Below are positions 1 to 7,936 of a stretch of DNA of 64,000 nucleotides, one piece after another. The notes under the pieces were generated by a model, which did not search any database, was not told the DNA's origin, and was given only the letters and a program-made list of their open reading frames with translations. The position numbers and the translations under genes are program-made. This DNA comes from Arcobacter suis CECT 7833. Lineage in GTDB: Bacteria; Campylobacterota; Campylobacteria; Campylobacterales; Arcobacteraceae. Every line of letters begins with the position of its first letter. The first letter of the stretch is position 1. Location of the stretch: positions 1,922,001-1,986,000 of the forward strand of contig NZ_CP032100.1 of the NCBI RefSeq assembly GCF_003544815.1, given 5' to 3'.

Positions 1-1239
1 TTGATGAGATATATGTCCAATTGCTTGACCTAGAGAACTAAATTTTGATTGTTCAAGTAATAGAATTTTTGCTTTTTTAAGTTCATTTTGTTCAAAATTA
101 TTTTTTATAGTTATAGAAATAAGCATAGAAATAATATCTATAATATATGATAATGGAGCTAAATATTTTAATTCCTCATGGTAATTAATTATACCCATTA
201 TAGCTAAGCTATTTATTATAACAACTATAAATAAAATTGCATTACCTAATAAATAATATAGAGAACCTTGCTCTCTTTTTAAATACATATAAAAAGCAAG
301 TATAGTTGAATGTATTATTACCATCATTGAATTTAACAATACCAAATAATAGTATTTGTATAAATCATGATTTATAAATTGAGTATAAATTAGAAATAAA
401 AATAAACTAGTAGAAGTTAATAAAAAAAATAATGAAGAATAAAAAAAATTTCTATATCTATTATTTAATTGAAAAAATGTTATTGAAAATAAAGATATAA
501 AAAAAGCCCCTATTGTTGTAGCATCCCAAGCAATTGCTGTAATAAAATTTAAATTTAAATTTAAATTCAAAAAATAAAGAATGCCGTTAAAACTATATTG
601 GTAACTAAATATTGAAAGAGTTATCATACAAATAATAAGATATTCGATTTTTTTGTATGTAAAATATTGTAAAACATTAAATATTAGAAAAAGTATTAAC
701 ATACCACCAAATATTCCAAATAAAAAAATAATCTTAAATTCTTCATTTGTGAATTTTTCTATACTTGAAACTTCCCAATTTAAATTATTTACAAGATAAT
801 TATCTAATTTTGATATTATTGTTATCTCTTCATTAGGTTCAAATTTTAAAATGAAACTTGAATACCTGTTAATCAATTCCCTTAAATTTTGTTCTCTTAA
901 ATCACCTAAAAGTAAAATCTTATCAAGTTTATTATTTTTGATTATATAAACATCGATTTTATTCATCCCTGATAAATTGTTATATATCACTAATTCTTTA
1001 AAATCATTTGTATCATTTTTTATTATTAATTTTGTCCAATAAGTTTTATTAGAATTTTTTAAATTCTTTTTTTCTAATGAAAAAATATCTTTTTTATCTA
1101 TGATATCTTGATAAGTATAATTTTCATCAGTAATATAAGATATATAATCTACGGACTGGTTAGTTTCAATATTAGAAATATTCAATGTTTCTGAATATGT
1201 AAAGCTTATAAAAAATATTATATATAAAAATATTCTCAT
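1..1239 (-). CDS. 7TM-DISM sensor histidine kinase (3' part outside window)
   Basis: Membrane sensor kinase, running off the left edge; 413 codons are visible. Reading from the ATG at 1239, there is a signal peptide (about residues 1-17), a periplasmic region of about 150 residues resembling the 7TMR-DISM extracellular domain, then about seven hydrophobic segments (residues 180-370) and a short linker into an H-box reading SLGQAIGHISHQ, whose final His is the expected phosphoacceptor. The window ends inside this motif, so the ATPase domain is not seen. The response regulator gene ends 2 bp upstream of this start on the same strand, so the two form an operon and a likely cognate pair. The ligand cannot be inferred. 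Confidence 0.85.
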   Translation of the reverse strand, partial: MRIFLYIIFFISFTYSETLNISNIETNQSVDYISYITDENYTYQDIIDKKDIFSLEKKNLKNSNKTYWTKLIIKNDTNDFKELVIYNNLSGMNKIDVYIIKNNKLDKILLLGDLREQNLRELINRYSSFILKFEPNEEITIISKLDNYLVNNLNWEVSSIEKFTNEEFKIIFLFGIFGGMLILFLIFNVLQYFTYKKIEYLIICMITLSIFSYQYSFNGILYFLNLNLNLNFITAIAWDATTIGAFFISLFSITFFQLNNRYRNFFYSSLFFLLTSTSLFLFLIYTQFINHDLYKYYYLVLLNSMMVIIHSTILAFYMYLKREQGSLYYLLGNAILFIVVIINSLAIMGIINYHEELKYLAPLSYIIDIISMLISITIKNNFEQNELKKAKILLLEQSKFSSLGQAIGHISHQ

Positions 1240-1241
1240 TA

Positions 1242-1940
1242 TTAAATTTCTTTCCTAAAAGAATAACCTAAACTTTGTATATTTTGTATATTGTCTTTAC
1301 CTATTTTAAGTCTAAGTCTGTGTATTATATTTTTAATAGCTTGTTCACTTTTTATTTCATTAGGAGATAAATGAGATTGTATTGTTTCTATCGAAATTAT
1401 TGAATTTGGATTATTTAATAACAATTCTAATAGAATAATTTCACTCTTTGATAGTTTATATTGAGTATTCTTTTTATTATTGATAAGTTCTTTTGTTAAA
1501 AAATTATAGTTAATATCATAATTAATCTGGAAATCATTAAGACTTAATTTATCAATTCTTTTTAGCATATTTTTTAAACAATCAATTAATTCGTTATAGC
1601 TAATTGGTTTTAAGAGATAATTAGTTAGTTCTAAATCTATTAATTTTATTAATTTCTCTTTTTCATAATAATTACTTATTATTGTTACTGGTATATTATA
1701 ATTATTTTTTCTAAGATATCTACAAAATTCTTCACCATCCATAATTGGCATAACATAATCACTAATAATCATATCAATTTTATGGGATTTTAATTTTTCT
1801 ATTCCTTCCATACCATTTTTTGCTAAAATTACTTTTTTGAAAAAAATTGATAAAGTTTGATATAAATTATCTTGTAATTCTTCATCATCTTCTATTAATA
1901 GCATGGACATTTTTTTTAATATTTTTAAATTTAAGTACAC
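1242..1940 (-). CDS. OmpR-family response regulator, partner of the 7TM kinase
   Basis: Two-component response regulator of about 232 aa. The N-terminal receiver has the acidic pair in LLIEDDEE, the phosphoacceptor Asp in IISDYVMP and the conserved Lys in LLKPIS; the C-terminal half is a winged-helix DNA-binding domain (about residues 145-230, ending LGYSFRKEI). The longest frame starts with GTG at 1940, preceded by AGAAGAAAAA; an ATG at codon 11 (1910) is an alternative start that removes a Lys-rich leader. It is immediately upstream of the 7TM kinase gene and should be its output. Target genes are unknown. Confidence 0.88.
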   Translation of the reverse strand: MYLNLKILKKMSMLLIEDDEELQDNLYQTLSIFFKKVILAKNGMEGIEKLKSHKIDMIISDYVMPIMDGEEFCRYLRKNNYNIPVTIISNYYEKEKLIKLIDLELTNYLLKPISYNELIDCLKNMLKRIDKLSLNDFQINYDINYNFLTKELINNKKNTQYKLSKSEIILLELLLNNPNSIISIETIQSHLSPNEIKSEQAIKNIIHRLRLKIGKDNIQNIQSLGYSFRKEI

Positions 1941-2037
1941 TTTTTCTTCTTTTATTTTTGTAATTACGATTCAAATGGGATATACAACTATATGATTAAC
2001 TTTAATCTAAGATTTTTGATTTTAGTATTAAGATATT

Positions 2038-2192
2038 TCAAAATAGTTTCATTTCTTTGTTTGTCTCAAATTCATATTCTTTATTATTTTTAATTCTTTC
2101 ACTGATAATTTTCTTACAACCAAAAAATATTTCATATTTATTATTTGATTTATATTTTAAATTATAACTTAATACATATTCTATTTTATTCT
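2038..2192 (-). pseudogene. open coding-like stretch without start, possible gene debris
   Basis: An open frame of about 48 codons on the minus strand with no ATG, GTG or TTG start in a plausible position. It encodes a Lys/Glu/Asn-rich peptide with KYEIFFGCKKIISERIK and stops at TGA 2038-2040. It lies directly behind the frameshifted gene at 2191-2431 and in front of the response regulator. It may be the tail of a decayed gene. AT-rich DNA can leave short open frames by chance, so this is only a possibility. Confidence 0.25.
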
Positions 2193-2431
2193 ATAGTAAA
2201 CTCCTATCTAAAACCAAAACCTTTGCTTCTGCATTATTAAAAAATCTGTTTCTACCTTTTCTAACTGCTTTAATACTAAAAATATCATAATCAACATCAA
2301 AAATCTTAATTGTTGCATCAATAATTGATAAATCTTTATCCAATGACAAAATTAATTGTCTGTAATAGATTATATCGCCACAAAGTTCGGCTTTTTTTAA
2401 CCAATGCAGAAATAACATGAGTGTCAGCCAT
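2191..2431 (-). pseudogene. frameshifted small gene
   Basis: Two overlapping minus-strand frames together look like one small protein. From the ATG at 2431 the first frame gives MADTHVISALVKK, then goes out of frame at a run of seven A; the second frame continues as AELCGDIIYYRQLILSLDKD and on through TIKIFDVDYD, KAVRKGRNRFF and KVLVLD to a stop at 2191. Joining the frames at the A-run gives a coherent protein resembling small proteins found beside recombinases in many bacteria (recalled from experience, not searched). The long single-frame reading from an upstream ATG near 2490 would replace the sensible N-terminus by an unrelated one and is rejected. No recombinase gene remains nearby. Confidence 0.6.
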
Positions 2432-2593
2432 AATAAATATCCTTTAAATTTGAGAAAAGAGAAAGGAATTTTAGATACTTTTTTGTGCAAGTGCTAAATA
2501 ATATCGAAAAAATTAATTTATATCAAACACTAAACAGCCACTTTAAATTTATAGAATCTTTTTTAAAATTATTATTCAAAATAGGAAAAGTAA

Positions 2594-3700
2594 ATGCAAT
2601 TTAATCAAGTATTAGAGAATGTTACAACTTATGAAGCTGGAAAACCAATAGAGTTAGTTGTTAGAGAATTTGGAGTAAATCCAAAAGATGTTATAAAATT
2701 AGCTTCAAATGAAAATCCTTATGGAACTAGCCCAAAAGTTGTTGAAAAAATCAAAGGTTTAGTTCAAAATATGTTCATTTATCCTGATGATTCAATGTTT
2801 GAATTAAAAGAAGCTCTTGCAAATAAATTTGATTTAACAAGTAAACATGTAATTATTGGTTCGGGAAGTGATCAAATTTTAGAATATTGTGTTCATGCAA
2901 AATGTGAAAAAGGTTCAAAAATCCTAATGGCAAAAACAACATTTGCTATGTATGAAATTTATGGAAAACAAACTGGTGCAACAATTATTAAAACTCAAGA
3001 TGATCAACATAATCTTGAACAATTTTCAAAATTATATAAAGAACATGGTGCTGATGTAATATTTTTGTGTTTACCAAATAATCCATTAGGTGAATGTTTA
3101 GATAAAGATGATGTTTATGCATTTTTAGAAACTATTGATAAAGAAACTTTGGTTGTAGTTGATGGAGCTTATCAAGAATACGCAGCATTTAAAGATGAGA
3201 AAAAAAGAATAGTTCCAAAAGATTTAATTGCAAATTTCCCAAATGCTATTTATTTAGGAACTTTTTCAAAAGCTTATGCCCTTGGTGGAATGAGAGTTGG
3301 ATATGGTATTGCTCAACCTGAAATTATAAATGCCTTTTATAAATTAAGAGCTCCTTTTAATATTACAACTTTAACACTAGCAGCTGCAATTGAAGCACTA
3401 AAAGATGAAGAGTTTGTTAATGCTTGTATTGCAAAAAACTTTGAAGAGATGACAAGATATGAAGATTATGTAACTTCAAGAGGATTTGAATATATACCTT
3501 CGTATACAAATTTTATAACAATTAAATTTGGTGATAAATTTGTATCAAAAACAGTTGCACAAAAACTTCTTGAAAGAGGAGTGATTGTGAGAGATTTAAC
3601 TGGATATGGACAAAATGCAATAAGAATTACAATAGGAAGAAATGAGCAAAATACAAAAGTATTTGAACAGTTAGACGAAGTATTAGAAAAATTAAAATAA
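2594..3700 (+). CDS. hisC: histidinol-phosphate aminotransferase
   Basis: PLP-dependent fold type I aminotransferase of 368 aa, the normal HisC length. It transfers an amino group from glutamate to imidazole acetol phosphate in histidine synthesis. Visible signatures are ASNENPYG near residue 40, the PLP-binding Asp/Tyr region [10 protein letters not shown], the Schiff-base lysine in [15 protein letters not shown] (about residue 228) and the C-terminal RITIG arginine region. The ATG at 2594 follows AGGAAAAG at suitable spacing. It stands alone; no other his genes are in the window. HisC can share activity with aromatic aminotransferases, but this length and motif set fit HisC best. Confidence 0.92.
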   Translation: MQFNQVLENVTTYEAGKPIELVVREFGVNPKDVIKLASNENPYGTSPKVVEKIKGLVQNMFIYPDDSMFELKEALANKFDLTSKHVIIGSGSDQILEYCVHAKCEKGSKILMAKTTFAMYEIYGKQTGATIIKTQDDQHNLEQFSKLYKEHGADVIFLCLPNNPLGECLDKDDVYAFLETIDKETLVVVDGAYQEYAAFKDEKKRIVPKDLIANFPNAIYLGTFSKAYALGGMRVGYGIAQPEIINAFYKLRAPFNITTLTLAAAIEALKDEEFVNACIAKNFEEMTRYEDYVTSRGFEYIPSYTNFITIKFGDKFVSKTVAQKLLERGVIVRDLTGYGQNAIRITIGRNEQNTKVFEQLDEVLEKLK

Positions 3701-3747
3701 AGAGGATGGATTTTTCATTTCATTATCTTTTGGAATAATACTGTCAT

Positions 3748-3774
3748 TAATCATCAGTTCAAAATGATGGATTA
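3748..3774 (+). terminator. possible terminator of hisC
   Basis: Imperfect hairpin with arms TAATCATCA and TGATGGATTA (one bulged base) and an 8-base loop, followed by TTTTAT, 48 bp after the hisC stop. Stability looks modest. Confidence 0.4.
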
Positions 3775-3830
3775 TTTTATAGATAATGCAAGTGAAATGG
3801 TTTTTCTAAAATTAAATCTAAATTTTTAGT

Positions 3831-3864
3831 TTACCACTAAAAGGACACTATGAATTTATATAAT
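3831..3864 (+). promoter_or_regulatory. promoter-like element shared with ccoN and the 222-aa gene
   Basis: Reads TTACCACTAAAAGGACAC, then 10 bp, then TATAAT (3859-3864). The same arrangement is found before ccoN and before the gene at 10295-10963, each time pointing at the downstream gene. ACTAAA sits where a -35 would lie, 17 bp from the -10. It is a candidate activator site plus -10 for the SUMT gene. Confidence 0.5.
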
Positions 3865-3882
3865 TCTTTATGTTGAAAAAAT

Positions 3883-3966
3883 ATGGTTAAATATATTCAT
3901 CCTAATATTAAACTTTTATCTTTTCAATTACTCCCTACTTGTTTTATAGACATTTGTCTATGTTAA
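3883..3966 (+). CDS. candidate Cys-containing leader peptide
   Basis: A 27-codon ATG frame in the leader of the SUMT gene. Its last eight residues are CFIDICLC, with three Cys codons just before the stop, and the stop codon overlaps the left arm of a long inverted repeat. Such a layout is typical of leader-peptide attenuators, and cysteine would be a sensible signal for siroheme/sulfite reduction. The weak point is that there is no good Shine-Dalgarno sequence before the ATG. It may be a chance frame. Confidence 0.3.
   Translation: MVKYIHPNIKLLSFQLLPTCFIDICLC
3946..3961. promoter_or_regulatory. palindrome, possible operator
   Basis: ATAGACATTTGTCTAT: two 7-bp arms around TT. It lies inside the 3' end of the candidate leader frame, about 145 bp before the SUMT start. 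It could be a protein-binding site or simply part of the leader RNA structure. Confidence 0.35.
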
Positions 3967-4030
3967 AGATTTCTTATTGTATTTTCTTAAAAATATTATT
4001 ATTTCTCAATACATAAGAAATCTTTTTCTA
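3965..4030 (+). terminator. long inverted repeat, attenuator-like
   Basis: Left arm AAAGATTTCTTATTGTATT (3965-3983) and right arm AATACATAAGAAATCTTT (4008-4025) pair almost perfectly with one bulged base and a 24-base loop. The right arm runs into TTCTATT. It could act as an intrinsic terminator or attenuator in the SUMT leader, 80 bp before the start codon. Confidence 0.45.
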
Positions 4031-4105
4031 TTCAAAATATTTAAGTTAATTCATATTTAATAAATTTTTATAGAACAATATCTAAATTTAAAGTGAGATA
4101 ATAAT

Positions 4106-4837
4106 ATGCCCAAAGTATACCTAACAGGCGCAGGACCTGGAGATGTAGAACTTCTAACATTAAAAGCAGTTCGAGTAATACAAAATGCAGATGTTCTAAT
4201 CTATGATAGATTAGTAAATCCAGAAATTTTAGAATTAGCAAAAGAATCATGTGATTTAATTTATGTTGGAAAAGAAGATAAAAAACATACTCTTCCTCAA
4301 GAAGCGATAAATGAATTAATTTATCAAGCTTCTTTAAAATATGAAAATGTAGTAAGACTAAAAGGTGGTGATCCTTTTGTTTTTGGTCGTGGTGGAGAAG
4401 AAGCTCTTTATCTTTATGAACGAAATATTAAATTTGAAATAATCCCGGGAATCACTTCAGCAATTGCAGTTCCAGCATACGCAGGAATTCCAGTAACCCA
4501 TAGAGGAATAACAACATCTTTTAGAGTTGTAACTGGTCATGAAAATCCAAAAAAGAAAATTTCTCAAATTGAATGGGAAACATTTTTAAATGATGAAACA
4601 ATTGTTTTTTTAATGGGTTATCACAATATTGAGTTAATTTCTTCAAAATTAATAGCTTTAGGCAAAAGAAAAGATTATCCATGTGCAGTTATTTCAAAAG
4701 GAACAACAAAAGAACAAGAAGTAGTAGTTGGAACTTTAGAAGATATAACAAACAAATCAAAAAATCTTCCAACACCAGCTATGATAATAATTGGTGAAGT
4801 TGTGACATTAAGAGAACAAATTAGGTGGTTTGATTAG
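4106..4837 (+). CDS. cobA: uroporphyrinogen-III C-methyltransferase (SUMT)
   Basis: SAM-dependent methyltransferase of 243 aa that converts uroporphyrinogen III to precorrin-2, the first step to siroheme (and cobalamin). The family signature VYLTGAGPGDVELLTLKA is at residues 4-21, followed by DVLIYDRLV and the second signature GGDPFVFGRGGEE near residue 90. It is the stand-alone form; the CysG dehydrogenase/ferrochelatase domain is absent and must be elsewhere. It converges with the siroheme-dependent reductase at 4879-6453, which needs its product. The symbol cobA is the usual one for the stand-alone enzyme. Confidence 0.93.
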   Translation: MPKVYLTGAGPGDVELLTLKAVRVIQNADVLIYDRLVNPEILELAKESCDLIYVGKEDKKHTLPQEAINELIYQASLKYENVVRLKGGDPFVFGRGGEEALYLYERNIKFEIIPGITSAIAVPAYAGIPVTHRGITTSFRVVTGHENPKKKISQIEWETFLNDETIVFLMGYHNIELISSKLIALGKRKDYPCAVISKGTTKEQEVVVGTLEDITNKSKNLPTPAMIIIGEVVTLREQIRWFD

Positions 4838-4857
4838 ATTTAACTTTTTACTATAAC

Positions 4858-4884
4858 AAATAAGAAGAATTTTTCTTCTTATTT
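4858..4884. terminator. bidirectional terminator between SUMT and reductase genes
   Basis: Near-perfect hairpin: AAATAAGAAGAA, a 3-base loop, TTCTTCTTATTT, with A- and T-rich flanks on both sides. It sits between two convergent genes and overlaps the last codons of the minus-strand gene. Confidence 0.75.
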
Positions 4885-6453
4885 ATTTAACTCTACAACA
4901 TTTAAATATTCTTTAAATGTATTTTGTTTTAAATTATCTGTTTCATAAGAGCTAATTAGTTCGCTAACAAAATTTACTAACTTATCTGCTTGGATTTTTA
5001 CATCTGTTTTATGTGCAAATCTACTTCCTTCTACACCATGAAGTTGTCCACCTAAAATAACATCATAACCGTCAACTCTATTTCCTTCTTCATCTCTAAC
5101 TTTTGTTCCAACAAAACCAATATCAGAAATTTGAGGATGAGAACAAGCATTCCCACATCCTGAAATTGCCATAGTAATATTTTCTTTAAAATCAGGAAAT
5201 TTTTCTTCTAGTTGCGTTACCACAACTTTTGCAAACTCTTTAGTTTCAGTAATTCCAAATTTACAGAATTCTTTACCTGTACATGATTGAAGTCTTGCTC
5301 TAAAAGGAGTTGGTTTATATGGATAACCTAATGCTTCAAATTCATCTGCTAAAGCTTGAGCATCTTCATCATTTACACCATATACTATAAAATTCTGAGT
5401 TGGAGTAAGTGAGATTCCCTCTACCTTATATTTTTTACAAATATCACTAATTTTTTGAAAATCTTCACCCGCAACTCGTCCTGAATTTGTTGCAAATCCA
5501 ATAAAAGATTTTCCTTCTTGTTTTGCTTTATGAATTCCGAAATGATTTCTCTTTTCAAAAGGAGTAATTTTAGGTTCAATAGTTCCAATTAGAAGTTTAT
5601 ATCCTAATCTTGTTTCCATTTCATCCACAAATTTTTCTAATCCCCACTCATTTATTAAGTGTCTTACTCTTGCTTTATTTCTATTACCTCTATTTCCATA
5701 ATCTCTAAAAATTTCAGCACAAACTACTGCTACTTCAACTACTTGCTCAGGTTTTACATATCTACTTGCTCTATAAGCAATTTGTTTAGATTTTGACAAA
5801 CCTCCACCAAGAGTTAAATCAAATAATATTTCGCCATTTTCATATTTAAAAGCCGTAAAAGCCACATCTTGTATCTCATGAGCAGCTGTATGTCTTTCAC
5901 AACCAGAGATTCCAACTTTATATTTTCTTGGAAAATTACAAAATCTATCATCATTTTTATCAAAATATGAATTTAAATCTTTAACCAAATATGAAGTATC
6001 AAGTATCTCTTGGGGGTCAATACCAGCTACTGGAGATATCATAATCGGTCTTGGACCATCACCTGAAGCCATTCTTGAAGTTAATCCAACTGATTGTAAT
6101 AATTCAAAAATTGCAGGCATATCTTTTATCTCAATATAATGAAATTGAATATTTTGTCTATTTGTAATATCAACTAAACCTTGAGCATATTTTAAACCTA
6201 TTTGTGCCAGAACTTCTAATTGTGTCAAATTAATTTTTGCATCAATTATTTTAATTCTTTTCATAAAATATTTTTTATCTTCTAAACCTTGAGAATTAAT
6301 ATGTGGATACATTCCATACCACTTTAACAAGCCTATATAATCATCAGTCAAGGGAATTCCCTCAACTGCTTCCTTATAAATATCTTCTATTACTCTTAAT
6401 GGATTTCTAGATGCTTTTAATATTTCTAAAGGAGATAATTCTTTTTCTATCAT
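4879..6453 (-). CDS. ferredoxin-type siroheme nitrite/sulfite reductase
   Basis: Six-electron reductase of 524 aa with siroheme and a [4Fe-4S] cluster. Two half-domain repeats are visible; GDGPRP and SGCERHTAAHEIQ mark the first. The cluster ligands are in CTGKEFC (near residue 405) and SGCGNACSHPQ (near residue 445), the C-X5-C plus C-X3-C pattern. It could reduce nitrite or sulfite to ammonia or sulfide; motifs do not decide this. It starts 11 bp after the small membrane gene at 6465-6557 and follows ccoNOQP on the same strand, so it may be read from the oxidase promoter. Siroheme would come from the convergent SUMT gene. Confidence 0.85.
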   Translation of the reverse strand: MIEKELSPLEILKASRNPLRVIEDIYKEAVEGIPLTDDYIGLLKWYGMYPHINSQGLEDKKYFMKRIKIIDAKINLTQLEVLAQIGLKYAQGLVDITNRQNIQFHYIEIKDMPAIFELLQSVGLTSRMASGDGPRPIMISPVAGIDPQEILDTSYLVKDLNSYFDKNDDRFCNFPRKYKVGISGCERHTAAHEIQDVAFTAFKYENGEILFDLTLGGGLSKSKQIAYRASRYVKPEQVVEVAVVCAEIFRDYGNRGNRNKARVRHLINEWGLEKFVDEMETRLGYKLLIGTIEPKITPFEKRNHFGIHKAKQEGKSFIGFATNSGRVAGEDFQKISDICKKYKVEGISLTPTQNFIVYGVNDEDAQALADEFEALGYPYKPTPFRARLQSCTGKEFCKFGITETKEFAKVVVTQLEEKFPDFKENITMAISGCGNACSHPQISDIGFVGTKVRDEEGNRVDGYDVILGGQLHGVEGSRFAHKTDVKIQADKLVNFVSELISSYETDNLKQNTFKEYLNVVELNK

Positions 6454-6464
6454 ATTTTTTCCAT

Positions 6465-6557
6465 TTAACCAACGAATACTCTAGCAGAGTCAAAAAATGC
6501 ATAATAAGCTGTCATAACAGCCGACATTATAAGCAAAAACCAAATTGTGTAATACAT
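6465..6557 (-). CDS. 30-aa single-span membrane microprotein
   Basis: ATG at 6557 is preceded by AAGGGGTAAGAT, a good ribosome binding site, and the frame runs 30 codons to TAA. The peptide starts MYYTIWFLLIMSAVMTAYY and ends FFDSARVFVG, giving one hydrophobic span of about 18 residues. It lies between the DUF4006 gene (10 bp upstream) and the siroheme reductase (11 bp downstream), in the same operon. It does not match the CcoS pattern as I know it. It may be a small oxidase subunit or assembly factor; function unknown. The ribosome binding site and tight spacing are the evidence that it is real. Confidence 0.6.
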   Translation of the reverse strand: MYYTIWFLLIMSAVMTAYYAFFDSARVFVG

Positions 6558-6567
6558 ATCTTACCCC

Positions 6568-6810
6568 TTATTTACCAGTACCAACAAGTTGATACTGTTT
6601 ATAATTATCTGAGCTATTCATTTTTAATCCATTTAAATCTTGATTAATTTTATAAAAATTACTAGCTTCATTTTGTTGAACTTTCAAACCATTAAAAGTT
6701 AAAATACCTAATATTGATAATAGTAATACAACTGCTACTAACATACCTGTAATACCATTTAATTTAAAGATTCCTCTTTCATTTTCGTTCATTTGTGTAT
6801 TTCCAGCCAT
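6568..6810 (-). CDS. DUF4006 family membrane protein
   Basis: Small protein of 80 aa with one membrane span (about residues 20-42, GITGMLVAVVLLLSILGI) between a short cytoplasmic N-terminus with ENERGIFKLNG and a polar C-terminal region of about 35 residues. It fits the DUF4006 family, known from Campylobacterota directly downstream of ccoP. The gene starts 1 bp after the ccoP stop, so it is cotranscribed with the cbb3 oxidase. A role in oxidase assembly or stability is inferred from this constant neighbourhood only. Confidence 0.75.
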   Translation of the reverse strand: MAGNTQMNENERGIFKLNGITGMLVAVVLLLSILGILTFNGLKVQQNEASNFYKINQDLNGLKMNSSDNYKQYQLVGTGK

Positions 6811-6811
6811 G

Positions 6812-7702
6812 TTACTCTCCTAAACTTCTTAAGTATGTTGCTAATGCTTTTTCTTGAGTTTCATTAAGTCTTCCATTGAAGCTAGGCATTGCTCCAATAG
6901 CACCTTTTTTACCATCTTTTAAAACAGCCATTACTAAAGCATCATCATAAGCTCTGATATTTGGAGCAACTGCTTCCATACCTTTTCCATCTTCACCATG
7001 ACAAGAAGAACAAGTAGCAAATGATGCAGGTTGTTCACCTTTGAATCCACCAGCAACATATTCAGCAACTGCATTAATATCTGCATCTTCTGTTAACATC
7101 ATTGGAGGCATTCCAGCTGGATATGTAGAAGTTAAGTTATTTGCACCATTTTTAATAACATAAACAACTTGCTCTTTAGAAACTCTTTTTGTTAAGTTTT
7201 GAGCTTTCCCATCTATTCCTTCAGCATCTACACCATGACAAGGTGCACATTGTACTAAGAAAGTAGATTGTCCCATAGCTTTTAAAGTTTCATCTGATGG
7301 ATTTTCCCATTTTTTCTCAAATTTCGCATTATATTCTAATGTCTCTTCATTCCATTGACCAATTTGTGAAAATCCATTAATTGGGTAACCAACTGTAAAA
7401 TACCAAAACATCCAAATAATAGCACCTGTAAATGCTAAAGCCCAACCAGTTGGAACATGATTTTTATATTCACCAATTCCATCCCATTTTTCTTCAGCTA
7501 AATCACCGCTTGCTGTATCATTTTTCATTTGATTAACATATTTCAATGCAACGAATACAGTAATTGTAATAATAGCTACTGCACCTAACATTGTTAAGCT
7601 GTTAATATAATCATCACCATTAAAAGCATCACCTGCTGCAAAGTAAGTTCCTGCTAATAAAGCGATGATAAGAATTATTCCACCTATAACCATAGACTTC
7701 AT
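6812..7702 (-). CDS. ccoP: cbb3-type cytochrome c oxidase subunit III (di-heme CcoP)
   Basis: Membrane-anchored di-heme cytochrome c of 296 aa that feeds electrons to the CcoN active site. Two spans near the N-terminus (residues 3-22 and 36-54) and another near 85-105 (WALAFTGAIIWMFWYFTVGY) precede two periplasmic cytochrome c modules with CAPCHG (about residue 150) and CSSCHG (about residue 230), each followed by a Met ligand candidate (PAGMPPM, GAMPSF). The extra N-terminal span makes it slightly longer at that end than the proteobacterial form, as is common in Campylobacterota. It lies between ccoQ and the DUF4006 gene. Confidence 0.93.
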   Translation of the reverse strand: MKSMVIGGIILIIALLAGTYFAAGDAFNGDDYINSLTMLGAVAIITITVFVALKYVNQMKNDTASGDLAEEKWDGIGEYKNHVPTGWALAFTGAIIWMFWYFTVGYPINGFSQIGQWNEETLEYNAKFEKKWENPSDETLKAMGQSTFLVQCAPCHGVDAEGIDGKAQNLTKRVSKEQVVYVIKNGANNLTSTYPAGMPPMMLTEDADINAVAEYVAGGFKGEQPASFATCSSCHGEDGKGMEAVAPNIRAYDDALVMAVLKDGKKGAIGAMPSFNGRLNETQEKALATYLRSLGE

Positions 7703-7703
7703 C

Positions 7704-7928
7704 TTATTTCTCCTTATTATCTATATCTTTATCATTTTTTCTTTCTTCAAGAGGAGCTGAAACACTTGAATCATCATGTACAAGTTTTGAATATTTTTCA
7801 AAATCTCTCTCCCCTGATTTATCCCTTTTATAAATAGAATAAGCATAAGAGTAAAATATGATAAACACTGCTAAAACCAAAAAGAATTTAGCATATCCTT
7901 GCACTGTTAAAAGTGTTTCATAATCCAT
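7704..7928 (-). CDS. ccoQ: cbb3-type oxidase small subunit CcoQ
   Basis: Small protein of 74 aa with one membrane span (about residues 13-32, KFFLVLAVFIIFYSYAYSIY) and a charged cytoplasmic tail rich in Lys/Asp/Glu. Its position between ccoO (8 bp upstream) and ccoP (1 bp downstream) and its size identify it as CcoQ, which helps stabilise the oxidase and its link with CcoP. The tail is longer and more charged than many CcoQ proteins. Confidence 0.85.
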   Translation of the reverse strand: MDYETLLTVQGYAKFFLVLAVFIIFYSYAYSIYKRDKSGERDFEKYSKLVHDDSSVSAPLEERKNDKDIDNKEK

Positions 7929-7936
7929 AACAACCT

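Larger units (their letters stand above)
3701..4105. other. 405-bp region between hisC and the SUMT gene
   Basis: The longest gene-free stretch of the window. It holds, in order, the weak hisC terminator (3748-3774), a promoter-like element (3831-3864), a 27-codon Cys-containing reading frame (3883-3966), a short palindrome (3946-3961) and a long inverted repeat (3965-4025), followed by 80 bp of AT-rich leader to the SUMT start codon. These parts suggest a regulated 5' leader of about 235 nt for the SUMT gene. Confidence 0.5.

Noticed and set aside
2191-2490. Single 99-codon gene starting near 2490
   Set aside because: Its first third is out of frame with the recognisable N-terminus MADTHVISAL in the neighbouring frame; a frameshifted pseudogene explains both parts better.
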